A stretch of 28,294 nt of DNA from Pararhizobium_B sp051960215 (GTDB lineage Bacteria > Pseudomonadota > Alphaproteobacteria > Rhizobiales > Rhizobiaceae): contig JBQCEN010000328.1 of assembly GCA_051960215.1 (NCBI GenBank), forward strand, positions 1 to 28,294, given 5' to 3'. The first letter of the stretch is position 1. The number at the start of each line of letters is the position of its first letter. Below the pieces are notes generated by a model that worked only from the letters and a program-made list of their open reading frames with translations, ran no database searches and had not been told where the DNA came from. Of this stretch, positions 16,699 through 23,597 are shown piece after piece. The position numbers and the translations under genes are program-made.

Positions 16699-17931
16699 TC
16701 AGACTCCGAAGCCATGGCTGCCGCCGAGGCGACGCATCATGCGCCGGCTCTCGGGGCTGTCGTGCGACCCGCTCGTATTGGCTTCGCTGCCCGTCGCAAG
16801 CACCTTCTCGCCGGGCTTCAGCCCGCTCTTGATCTCCGCGACGACGTCGTTGTCGAGGCCGACGGTGACGGCGCGGCGCTCCGACTTCTCCGTCGCCGGA
16901 TCGTAGACCAGCACGTAGGCCTTGCCGCCACGGCCCTTGACGACGGCGCCGGAGGGAACGGTCAGGACGCCGTTCGCGTCGTCGACGATGATCGTCACCT
17001 GTGCGGTCATCGCGATCCGCAACCGGTGATCCGGGTTCTTCACCTCGAAGATGCCGTTGTAGTAGACGGCGCTGTCGTTGGTCGCGAGACCGGTATCGGA
17101 GGTCTCGATGTCGGTCGGCGCCGGCTCGATCGAGAGCAGCTTCGCGTCGATCGGCTTGTTCGGCTCGCCGAGGATGCTGAAATAGGCCTTCTCTCCGGCC
17201 CGCACGCGGGTCACATCGGCCTCCGAGATCTGCGCCTTGATCTCCATCGTGTCGAGATCCGCGATCTTGATCAGCGTCGGCGCCGTCTGGTTTGCGTTGA
17301 CCGTCTGGCCTTCGCTGACGAGGACGGCGACAACGGTGCCGTCGGTCGGCGCCGTGATCTGCGTGCGCTCCAGGTTGACCTTCGCCGTGTCGACGGCAAG
17401 CCCCGCCTGCTCGACCTGCGCATCCAGCCCGGCGAGCTTCGCCTTCGCTGAGGCGACGTTTGCCTGCGCCGTCTCGAGGTCGAGGTCGGAGACCAGCTTC
17501 TTCGCCGAAAGCTCCTGCGAACGCTTCAGCGCGATCTCAGCCTGACTCAGCGCCACCGCCTGCTCCTCGCGCTGCGCCTTGACGTTGGCGAGCGCGGCTT
17601 CGGCCGTCTTCAGTGCGTATTGCTGGTTCTGCGAGTCGATCGTGACGACGAGGTCGCCTTTCTTCACCGCGTCGCCCAGCTTCACCTTGATCTTCTCGAT
17701 GCGGCCCGAGACCTCGGCACCGACGCTGACGACGGACTTCGCCTCCAGCGCCCCGGAGGCGAGCACCGTTTCCTCGACATTGCCCATCTTTGCGGCGACC
17801 GTCGCGGGCGCGGCGCGCGGTTCCGTGTCGCCGAGCATCATCCAGCCGGCGCCGCTCAAGGTGACGATCACAAGCGCGATCGCCGAAGAGCGCGTCGCCT
17901 TCTTCATTGCCTTTCCAAGTGCCATCGCCAT
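16699..17931 (-). CDS. macA: MacA-type periplasmic adaptor (membrane fusion protein)
   Basis: MacA bridges MacB in the inner membrane to a TolC-like channel. The 410-residue product has one N-terminal membrane anchor (about residues 15-34), then a split lipoyl domain (GAEVSGRIEKIKVKLGDAVKKGD, interrupted, resuming ITAPTDGTVV), and between them a long Ala/Gln/Lys-rich coiled-coil hairpin. Beta-barrel and membrane-proximal domains follow, with VLTVPSGAVVKGRGGKA. The last 25 residues are Ser/His/Arg-rich and not typical. ATG 17931 is used; ATG 17907 with AAGG just upstream would remove eight residues and is a fair alternative. Confidence 0.92.
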   Translation of the reverse strand: MAMALGKAMKKATRSSAIALVIVTLSGAGWMMLGDTEPRAAPATVAAKMGNVEETVLASGALEAKSVVSVGAEVSGRIEKIKVKLGDAVKKGDLVVTIDSQNQQYALKTAEAALANVKAQREEQAVALSQAEIALKRSQELSAKKLVSDLDLETAQANVASAKAKLAGLDAQVEQAGLAVDTAKVNLERTQITAPTDGTVVAVLVSEGQTVNANQTAPTLIKIADLDTMEIKAQISEADVTRVRAGEKAYFSILGEPNKPIDAKLLSIEPAPTDIETSDTGLATNDSAVYYNGIFEVKNPDHRLRIAMTAQVTIIVDDANGVLTVPSGAVVKGRGGKAYVLVYDPATEKSERRAVTVGLDNDVVAEIKSGLKPGEKVLATGSEANTSGSHDSPESRRMMRRLGGSHGFGV

Positions 17932-17961
17932 TCACCCCGGTCCTGATGCCGCTGCGCTGCG

Positions 17962-17981
17962 GCCCGCATTGCGATGCGGGC
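17962..17981 (-). other. Perfect 8-bp hairpin in the eipB-macA gap
   Basis: GCCCGCAT (17962-17969) pairs with ATGCGGGC (17974-17981) around loop TGCG. It lies about 95 bp downstream of the eipB stop on the minus strand, in the 144-bp non-coding gap before macA. A smaller GCCGC/GCGGC stem adjoins it. There is no T tract, so termination is uncertain. Nothing else stands out in this gap. Confidence 0.45.
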
Positions 17982-18075
17982 GCGCCGGCGGGCTGCCGTC
18001 TCAGGTCGTCAACCTATGAAAACGAAGCTGACTGCAGCGTGAACATGGCGTTCAGGAAGCTTGCACCGCCGCCGC

Positions 18076-18906
18076 TCAGGGTTGGCAGGTCTGCGGTTTC
18101 AGAACCGTCAGATCGGCAAGCTCGCCGTGCAGCACGAAGTCGCCATAGTCCATCGTCAGGTCGCGCGTGATGCCGTTCGGATAGAGCTTGAAGGCGATGC
18201 GGTAGCTCGGCGTCGAGTCGCCCTTGGCGTTGTCGTCGAAATAGGCGATCGTCACCGGCCAGTAACGGGCATCGGCGAACGGCCCGGCGTGCTTCGCTTC
18301 CTCGTCGGTCGCCTGCGGCGCCTGCATCTCGCCGAGCACCGTCGTCGTCAGCATCGACTGGTCGGCGTCTTCCGAACCGTCGAAGATGCGCGACTGGTAG
18401 AAGTTGTCTCCCTTCGCCGCATGCGCCAGCAGTTCCAGCATGTGCTGCGTCGGGAACTTGCTCAGCGGCAGCGTCAGGCGCTTCGGCTCTGGCTTCTCCA
18501 GATCGACGATCGTGTTGCCTGCCGTCGACGCCGCGTGACCCGCGACCTCCTTGTCGAGCGTGCTGTTGACGTAGGAGCGCGTGTCGAAGCGGAAGGTGCT
18601 GGCGCCGACATCCTCGTGCGTCGTCGTCTGCTGGTCGGTCATCCGCGTATCGTCGCCGACCTTCACGCGCGTCGCGAAGCGGAAGGTGACGGAATAGCCA
18701 GCGCAGGGCGAGCCGCTGAACTCGTACACCATGCGGCCGTACATGTTCTCGATGCCGGAGCGGTCGGTCGCGCTCTTCAGACTCAGGTCGTAGACCGCCC
18801 GATGCGCCACGAGGCCATTGCCGGGCGCGGCCGAGGCGATGTCGGCGCCGAGCGCAGCCAGCGTGACACCGGCGAGCACGGCGGCTGCCTGAGACCAAGG
18901 ACGCAT
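18076..18906 (-). CDS. eipB: Periplasmic cell-envelope integrity protein EipB (DUF1849)
   Basis: EipB is a periplasmic beta-spiral protein described in Brucella, where its loss weakens the envelope. The 276-residue product starts with a signal peptide (about residues 1-27, cut after ASA). It has the family motifs HRAVYDLSLK, MYGRMVYEFSGSPC and YGDFVLHGELADL. Two cysteines, Cys68 and Cys274, match the positions of the disulfide reported for the Brucella protein. ATG 18906 is preceded by GGAG. It is transcribed divergently from ridA across 115 bp. The direct biochemical role of the family is not settled. Confidence 0.87.
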   Translation of the reverse strand: MRPWSQAAAVLAGVTLAALGADIASAAPGNGLVAHRAVYDLSLKSATDRSGIENMYGRMVYEFSGSPCAGYSVTFRFATRVKVGDDTRMTDQQTTTHEDVGASTFRFDTRSYVNSTLDKEVAGHAASTAGNTIVDLEKPEPKRLTLPLSKFPTQHMLELLAHAAKGDNFYQSRIFDGSEDADQSMLTTTVLGEMQAPQATDEEAKHAGPFADARYWPVTIAYFDDNAKGDSTPSYRIAFKLYPNGITRDLTMDYGDFVLHGELADLTVLKPQTCQP

Positions 18907-19021
18907 CGGAAATCTCCTGTTGGATTCGGCGGCGATGATATATGCACTTTTCGGACAAAAGCGAGGCTCGCCCGGCGCCACCGGGCCGCCGATGATCACT
19001 GCGCCCGCCTGCGGAGGATTA

Positions 19022-19486
19022 ATGCCTGACACGATCGCCGACCGTCTCGAGCGGATGGGAGTGACGCTGCCCGAAGCGGCGGCCCCCGCCGCCAACTACC
19101 TGCCCTACGTCATCTCCGGATCGATGCTCCACGTCTCGGGGCAACTGCCGCTCGAAGGCGGCAAGCTCACCTGCCTCGGCCAACTCGGGCGGGACGTCGA
19201 CGTGGCTGCCGGGCAGAAGGCGGCGACGCTCTGCGCAATCAACATCCTGGCGCAGGCGAAGGCCGCGCTCGGCGACCTGGAACGGATCGCCCGGCTCGTG
19301 AAGATCAACGGCTTCGTCGCCTCGACACCGGATTTCGTCAGCCAGCACCTCGTCATCAACGGCGCATCCAACTTCCTCGCCGAGGCGCTCGGCGAGCGCG
19401 GCAAGCATGCGCGGGTTGCGGTCGGCATGGCGTCGCTGCCGCTCAATGCCGCCGTCGAGATCGACGCGCTGATCGAGATCGCCTGA
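19022..19486 (+). CDS. RidA (YjgF/YER057c/UK114) family protein
   Basis: RidA proteins are small trimers, the best known of which deaminate reactive enamine/imine intermediates made by PLP enzymes. The 154-residue product has the fold motifs VSGQLPLEGG and NGFVAS. In the stretch ARVAVGMASLPLNAAVEID, Arg131 and the following Glu align with the catalytic Arg105 and Glu120 of canonical RidA. It is longer than E. coli RidA and belongs to the roughly 150-residue subgroup, so its substrate may differ. ATG 19022 follows a strong GGAGG. It is 13 bp upstream of the phosphodiesterase gene, probably one operon. The 115-bp divergent region contains a 6-bp GC hairpin (18970-18986). Confidence 0.88.
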   Translation: MPDTIADRLERMGVTLPEAAAPAANYLPYVISGSMLHVSGQLPLEGGKLTCLGQLGRDVDVAAGQKAATLCAINILAQAKAALGDLERIARLVKINGFVASTPDFVSQHLVINGASNFLAEALGERGKHARVAVGMASLPLNAAVEIDALIEIA

Positions 19487-19499
19487 AGGAACATAATCC

Positions 19500-20222
19500 A
19501 TGGCCAAGCACGACTGGCTGACGGCGCGCCCGATCGCGCATCGCGGCTACCACGACATGAACCGGACGGTCTTCGAGAACACCCTCAGCGCTTTCCAGCG
19601 CGCGGTCGAGGCCGACTTCGCGATCGAATGCGACCTGCAGTTCGCTGCCGACGGCGTCCCGGTCGTCTTCCACGACGGCGACCTCGGGCGGCTCTGCGCG
19701 ATCAAGGGCGACGTGCGGGCGAAGCTTTCGGGTGAGCTCGAGCAGATGGCGATCGGCGGGACGACGGACTGCATCCCGACGCTTCCACGCCTCCTGAAGA
19801 CCGTGGCCGGCCGCGTGCCGCTCGTCATCGAGCTCAAGGGGCGCGAAGGCGACGACGACGGTTTCGCCGGCGCCGTGCTCGAGATGCTCGAGGGCTATCG
19901 GGGCCACGTGGCCCTGATGTCGTTCGACGCCTGGCTGCTCAAGGACCTGAAGGAGCTCGATGCGCCCTACCCGGTCGGCCTGACGACGGAAGGCACGGAC
20001 GAGGCGCGGCTGGCGCGCAATCGCGCGGTGATGGCTTACGGGCTCGACTTCACGTCGTTCAATGTCGACCACCTGCCCAATCCGTTCGTGGAGGAGCTTC
20101 GCGCGCGTGACGTGCCGGTGATCACCTGGACGGTGCGCAACGAAGCCGGTGTCGCGAAGACGCGCCGCTACGCCGACCAGATGACCTTCGAGGGCTTCGA
20201 CCCCCGCGACGTCGGCGTCTGA
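19500..20222 (+). CDS. Glycerophosphodiester phosphodiesterase
   Basis: The GDPD family hydrolyses glycerophosphodiesters to glycerol-3-phosphate and an alcohol in phospholipid turnover. The 240-residue product has the metal and catalytic motifs: AHRGY (His14, Arg15) with FENT, then ECDLQ, and FHDGDLGRL with the second catalytic His near residue 58. Later strands VIELKG, MSFD and VPVITWTVRN complete the TIM barrel. There is no signal peptide, so it is probably cytoplasmic (UgpQ-like). ATG 19500 has AAGGA upstream. It follows ridA closely, and a weak terminator follows it. Confidence 0.92.
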   Translation: MAKHDWLTARPIAHRGYHDMNRTVFENTLSAFQRAVEADFAIECDLQFAADGVPVVFHDGDLGRLCAIKGDVRAKLSGELEQMAIGGTTDCIPTLPRLLKTVAGRVPLVIELKGREGDDDGFAGAVLEMLEGYRGHVALMSFDAWLLKDLKELDAPYPVGLTTEGTDEARLARNRAVMAYGLDFTSFNVDHLPNPFVEELRARDVPVITWTVRNEAGVAKTRRYADQMTFEGFDPRDVGV

Positions 20223-20239
20223 CGGCGCTGTTTGCGCTG

Positions 20240-20259
20240 CGGCAAGGCGGAGCTTGCCG
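20240..20259 (+). terminator. Possible terminator after the phosphodiesterase gene
   Basis: CGGCAAG (20240-20246) pairs perfectly with CTTGCCG (20253-20259) around GCGGAG, 18 bp past the stop. Only a short TTT follows, so strength is doubtful. The 94-bp gap to the next gene has no other clear signal. Confidence 0.4.
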
Positions 20260-20316
20260 GTTTCGGCGCAGAGGTTACATGTGGGGGCATGAAATCCTGC
20301 CACCACGGGACGATCG

Positions 20317-21504
20317 ATGCCTGATCATGCAGACGAGGTCCGGATCCGTGTCGTGACGTCGATGAGCGACGTCGCGATCCCGGACTGGGACGCCCTTGCC
20401 GGCGCATCCCGCAAATCCGGAACGCCCGAACATCCCTACAACCCCTTCGTCTCGCACGCTTTCCTCTCCGCCCTCGAGGAGTCGGGATCGGCGACGGCGG
20501 AGACCGGCTGGCTCGGGCAGCACCTCGTGCTCGAAGGGACCGACGGCGGCGCGGCGGGCGCCCTGCCCTGCTACCTGAAGAACCACAGCAAGGGCGAGTA
20601 CGTCTTCGACTACGGCTGGGCGGACGCCTTCCAGCGCGCCGGCGGCCGCTACTATCCGAAGCTTCAGGCCTCCGTTCCCTTCACGCCGGCGACCGGGCCA
20701 CGGCTTCTCGCTCCGGCCGGCAGCGGGCGGGACGCGATCCAGCAGGCGCTCGCCGAGGGGCTGAAGACGCTCGCCACCCGCCACGGCGTCTCCTCCGCGC
20801 ACGTCACCTTCGTGCCGGACGACGAGATCGGAATCTTCACCGGCCGCGGCTACCTGCACCGGACAGACCAGCAGTTCCACTTCATCAACGAGGGCTACGG
20901 CTCCTACGAGGACTTCCTCGCAAGCCTCGCCTCACGCAAGCGCAAGGGGCTGCGCAAGGAACGGCGAAGCGCGGTCGAGAACGGCGTCGCGATCGACTGG
21001 CTGACCGGCAGCGATCTGACGGAGAGCGTCTGGGACGCGTTCTTCCGCTTCTACATGGACACCGGCAGCCGCAAGTGGGGCCGCCCCTATCTGACCCGCG
21101 CCTTCTTCTCGCTGATCGGCGAGCGCATGGCTGACGACATCCTGCTCGTCATGGCGAAGCGGAACGGCCGCTACGTCGCCGGCGCCATCAACTTCATCGG
21201 CGGCGACTGCCTCTACGGCCGTCACTGGGGCTGCATCGAGGACCACCCGTTCCTGCATTTCGAGGTCTGCTACCACCAGGCGATCGATTTCGTCATCGAA
21301 AAGGGCCTGGAACGAGCGGAAGCCGGAGCGCAGGGCGAGCACAAACTCGCGCGCGGCTACCTGCCGGTGACGACGCATTCCGCCCACTTCATCACCCATC
21401 CGGGACTGCGTTCGGCGATCGCCGACTATCTCGAACGGGAGCGGCGCGACGTCGAGGAAGTGGGAGAGATACTGGCCGGGCATGGCCCATTCCGGAAGGA
21501 CTGA
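20317..21504 (+). CDS. FemAB-like GNAT-fold protein (PF04339, COG3146)
   Basis: This 395-residue protein belongs to the family annotated as peptidoglycan biosynthesis/recognition or FemAB-like N-acyltransferase. Its reaction has not been established. Diagnostic sequence includes NPFVSHAFLSALEESG near the N-terminus, YVFDYGWADAFQRAGG, YYPKLQASVPFTPATG, then KRKGLRKERR, FFRFYMDTG and the C-terminal GEHKLARGYLPV. It lacks a signal peptide or membrane segment. ATG 20317 is preceded by GGGA. The neighbours give no clear functional link. Family assignment is confident and function is not. Confidence 0.85.
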   Translation: MPDHADEVRIRVVTSMSDVAIPDWDALAGASRKSGTPEHPYNPFVSHAFLSALEESGSATAETGWLGQHLVLEGTDGGAAGALPCYLKNHSKGEYVFDYGWADAFQRAGGRYYPKLQASVPFTPATGPRLLAPAGSGRDAIQQALAEGLKTLATRHGVSSAHVTFVPDDEIGIFTGRGYLHRTDQQFHFINEGYGSYEDFLASLASRKRKGLRKERRSAVENGVAIDWLTGSDLTESVWDAFFRFYMDTGSRKWGRPYLTRAFFSLIGERMADDILLVMAKRNGRYVAGAINFIGGDCLYGRHWGCIEDHPFLHFEVCYHQAIDFVIEKGLERAEAGAQGEHKLARGYLPVTTHSAHFITHPGLRSAIADYLERERRDVEEVGEILAGHGPFRKD

Positions 21505-21582
21505 GAGGTCGCGCCGAGACAATCCGAGTCCGCCCGAATCGGCTAGGTGTGGGCGATTTCCGCCGTTTGCGAGGGACTATCC

Positions 21583-21912
21583 TTGAACTATCTCTACCTC
21601 GGTGTCGCCATCGTCTGCGAGGTGATCGCGACCTCCGCGCTCAAGCAGACGGATGGATTCACGCGGCTCCTGCCCTCCCTCGTCACGTTCGTCGGCTACG
21701 GTTTCGCCTTCTACCTGCTGTCGATCACGGTGCGGACCATTCCGGTCGGCATCGTCTACGCCGTCTGGTCGGGCGCGGGCATCGTGCTCGTCGCCGCGAT
21801 CGGCGCCGCTCTCTACGGGCAACGGCTGGACGGGCCGGCGATCCTCGGCCTCGCGCTGATCATCGTCGGCGTGATCGTCGTCAACCTCTTCTCGAAAAGC
21901 GTTGGACACTGA
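21583..21912 (+). CDS. Small multidrug resistance (SMR) family exporter
   Basis: SMR proteins are four-helix proton antiporters that work as dimers and export cationic drugs or metabolites such as guanidinium. The 109-residue product is all membrane and contains VCEVIATSALKQTDGF, where Glu13 corresponds to the essential Glu14 of EmrE, and YAVWSGAGIV with the conserved Trp. I place the start at TTG 21583: GAGGGA lies seven bases upstream and the family N-terminus begins there. A GTG at 21547 would add 12 residues that do not fit. It could be EmrE/QacE-like; the substrate cannot be told from sequence. Confidence 0.9.
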   Translation: MNYLYLGVAIVCEVIATSALKQTDGFTRLLPSLVTFVGYGFAFYLLSITVRTIPVGIVYAVWSGAGIVLVAAIGAALYGQRLDGPAILGLALIIVGVIVVNLFSKSVGH

Positions 21913-21984
21913 ACGCCGTCGGCCTTGACGGGCTGCACCCGGCGTCTGCAGTTTGCTCGTCAAAATCGCAGCGAGGAACAGACG

Positions 21985-22419
21985 ATGACGACGCCCGACT
22001 ACGACCCCCAGAACATCTTCGCCAGGATCCTGCGAGGCGAGATCCCGTCGGAGAAGCTCTACGAGGACGAGCATACGCTCGCCTTCATGGACATCATGCC
22101 GATGGGCAAAGGCCACTGCCTCGTCATCCCCAAGAGACCGTCGCGCAACCTTCTCAGCATCGAGGCGGCGCAGCTCGGGCCGCTGATGGCGACGGTCCAG
22201 AAGCTCGCCCGCGCCGTCAAGAAGGGTTTCGGCGCCGATGGCGTGCTGATCCAGTCCTACAACGAGCCGGCGAGCGGGCAGACGGTGTTCCACACCCACG
22301 TCCACGTCATCCCGCGCTTTGAAGGCGTCGCGCTCAAGCCGCATACGGGCCAAGTCGAGGACATGGCGGTGATCAAGGAGAACGCTGAGATCATCCGGCG
22401 GGCGCTCGAGGGCGCCTGA
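21985..22419 (+). CDS. HIT family nucleotide hydrolase/transferase
   Basis: HIT proteins cleave or transfer nucleoside phosphates, for example AMP from adenosine-5'-phosphoramidate or dinucleoside polyphosphates. The 144-residue product has the triad HTHVHV (His103, His105, His107), with the central His acting as nucleophile. Upstream sequence NIFARILRGEIPSEKLYEDE and HCLVIPKRPSRNLL is typical of the Hint-like branch. ATG 21985 has GAGGAA seven bases upstream. It lies 72 bp after the SMR gene. Its TGA abuts the stop of the convergent azlD with no base between. Confidence 0.92.
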   Translation: MTTPDYDPQNIFARILRGEIPSEKLYEDEHTLAFMDIMPMGKGHCLVIPKRPSRNLLSIEAAQLGPLMATVQKLARAVKKGFGADGVLIQSYNEPASGQTVFHTHVHVIPRFEGVALKPHTGQVEDMAVIKENAEIIRRALEGA

Positions 22420-22785
22420 TCAGGGCGACGGCGGCAGCGGCCAGATCGCGAGCCCGGCAAGCAGGCAGCCGATCGTCACCAGGATGCCGACATAGATGCG
22501 CTGGCCGAGAAGCAGGAAGGCGATGAAGCCAACGGCGACCGAGCCGATCCTGAGCGCAACCGGCGTGCTCTCCAGCGCGCCCGTCGGATAGAGGATCAGC
22601 TTCGCGACGACGGCGGCCACGAGCGCCGTCGCGACCGCCCTCACCCAGGCGAGCGCCGCAGAATCGTCGCGGATGCGGTTGCCGGCGACGACGCCGAGCC
22701 AGCGCCAGATGTCGGTGGCGATCCAGCCGGCGACCACGATGAAGACGAGAGGCGTCCAGCCGCCGGCGAAGACATCATGAGCCAA
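22420..22785 (-). CDS. azlD: AzlD family branched-chain amino acid export subunit
   Basis: AzlD is the small partner of AzlC in exporters of branched-chain amino acids or related compounds. The product is about 121 residues with four hydrophobic segments, including WTPLVFIVVAGWIATDIWRW, RAVATALVAAVVAKLI and GFIAFLLLGQRIYVGI. I use TTG at 22785: GGAG lies nine bases upstream and homologous proteins start about five residues before this FAGGW. It overlaps azlC by 11 bp in a different frame, so the two are likely coupled. A longer start at 22857 would lie mostly over azlC. Confidence 0.82.
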   Translation of the reverse strand: MAHDVFAGGWTPLVFIVVAGWIATDIWRWLGVVAGNRIRDDSAALAWVRAVATALVAAVVAKLILYPTGALESTPVALRIGSVAVGFIAFLLLGQRIYVGILVTIGCLLAGLAIWPLPPSP

Positions 22786-23515
22786 GTCGGACGGCTCCTT
22801 TCCGGCGGAGGCCGCGATCGGCGAGGAAAGCCAGCGTGCCGCCGACGAGGCCGGCATAGAGCAGGTCGAAGCGCGGATCGACGAGGTGGAAGAGCGGCGC
22901 GATGAAGACCCCGATGATGAGCGCCATCCGGGTCAACCGCTCGCGGCCGGACGCCCAGAGCGACGTCATGAAGTAGATCGGCGTCAGGAAGAAGAGCGCC
23001 GCCTCCAGGGTCGGTGGCAAGGCTGCGACGGCGCCATAGCAGAGCGTCACCACGACCATGTTGACGCTGACCAGCGTCACCCCCAGGCCGGCGAAGAAGG
23101 GCAGCCGTCCCTCCCGCGGGATCTGCGGCAGGCGCTGCATCGTGTAGACCCAGGCGGTGACGGCGACGAAGTGCGAGCCGAGAAGGAGCAGCCACGACGG
23201 CGTTCGCTTCGTGCGCAGCTCCGGAACGAGAGCGGCCGCCATCGGCGCCATGCGGATCGCCGAAAGCGAGACGGCGAGGAAGGCGGCCGGCAGCGACGCC
23301 CCGGCCATCATCGAGCCGATCAGCAGGACCTGCCCCGGCAGCGCGAAGACGATCCCCGACATCAGCACCGCCTGCCAGAGCGGCACGCCGGCGCCGACGG
23401 CAAAGCCGGTGAAGCCGACGAAGGCGCTGACGAGGATCAGCGCGGGGAGCGTGAAGAGTCCGCGCATGCCGAGAAGGAACCAGCGATGCGCCGGGCGGGC
23501 GGCGAGCATTACCAT
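22775..23515 (-). CDS. azlC: AzlC family branched-chain amino acid exporter
   Basis: AzlC is the large membrane subunit of the AzlCD exporter. The 246-residue product is almost entirely hydrophobic, with about six to seven membrane segments and the family features GFAVGAGVPLWQAVLMSG, FALPGQVLLIG, SAIRMAPMAAALVPE and FFLTPIYFMTSLWAS. The ATG at 23515 and the ATG two codons later are both possible starts. It lies 82 bp downstream of clpA beyond a strong terminator, so it needs its own promoter, which I cannot identify. Substrate specificity is not evident. Confidence 0.88.
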   Translation of the reverse strand: MVMLAARPAHRWFLLGMRGLFTLPALILVSAFVGFTGFAVGAGVPLWQAVLMSGIVFALPGQVLLIGSMMAGASLPAAFLAVSLSAIRMAPMAAALVPELRTKRTPSWLLLLGSHFVAVTAWVYTMQRLPQIPREGRLPFFAGLGVTLVSVNMVVVTLCYGAVAALPPTLEAALFFLTPIYFMTSLWASGRERLTRMALIIGVFIAPLFHLVDPRFDLLYAGLVGGTLAFLADRGLRRKGAVRLGS

Positions 23516-23549
23516 GCCGCCGTTAGATCACGATTCGATCAAAAGGAAA

Positions 23550-23576
23550 GCGCCGCAGGCGGGATGCCTGCGGCGC
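23550..23576 (-). terminator. Rho-independent terminator of clpA
   Basis: A perfect 11-bp stem (GCGCCGCAGGC with its complement) has a 5-base loop. On the minus strand it is followed by TTTCCTTTT. It begins 21 bp past the clpA stop, in the 82-bp gap before azlC. Confidence 0.85.
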
Positions 23577-23597
23577 GTGTCTTGCATGGCGGGGCTG

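Noticed and set aside
15202..17451. A 749-codon open frame on the plus strand, antisense to macB and macA.
   Set aside because: The sense strand encodes complete MacA and MacB with all motifs. The antisense product is low-complexity Arg/Asp/Ala and unlike any protein I know.
21547..21582. Upstream GTG start for the SMR gene.
   Set aside because: It adds 12 residues before the normal family N-terminus, and GAGGGA is correctly spaced for TTG 21583.
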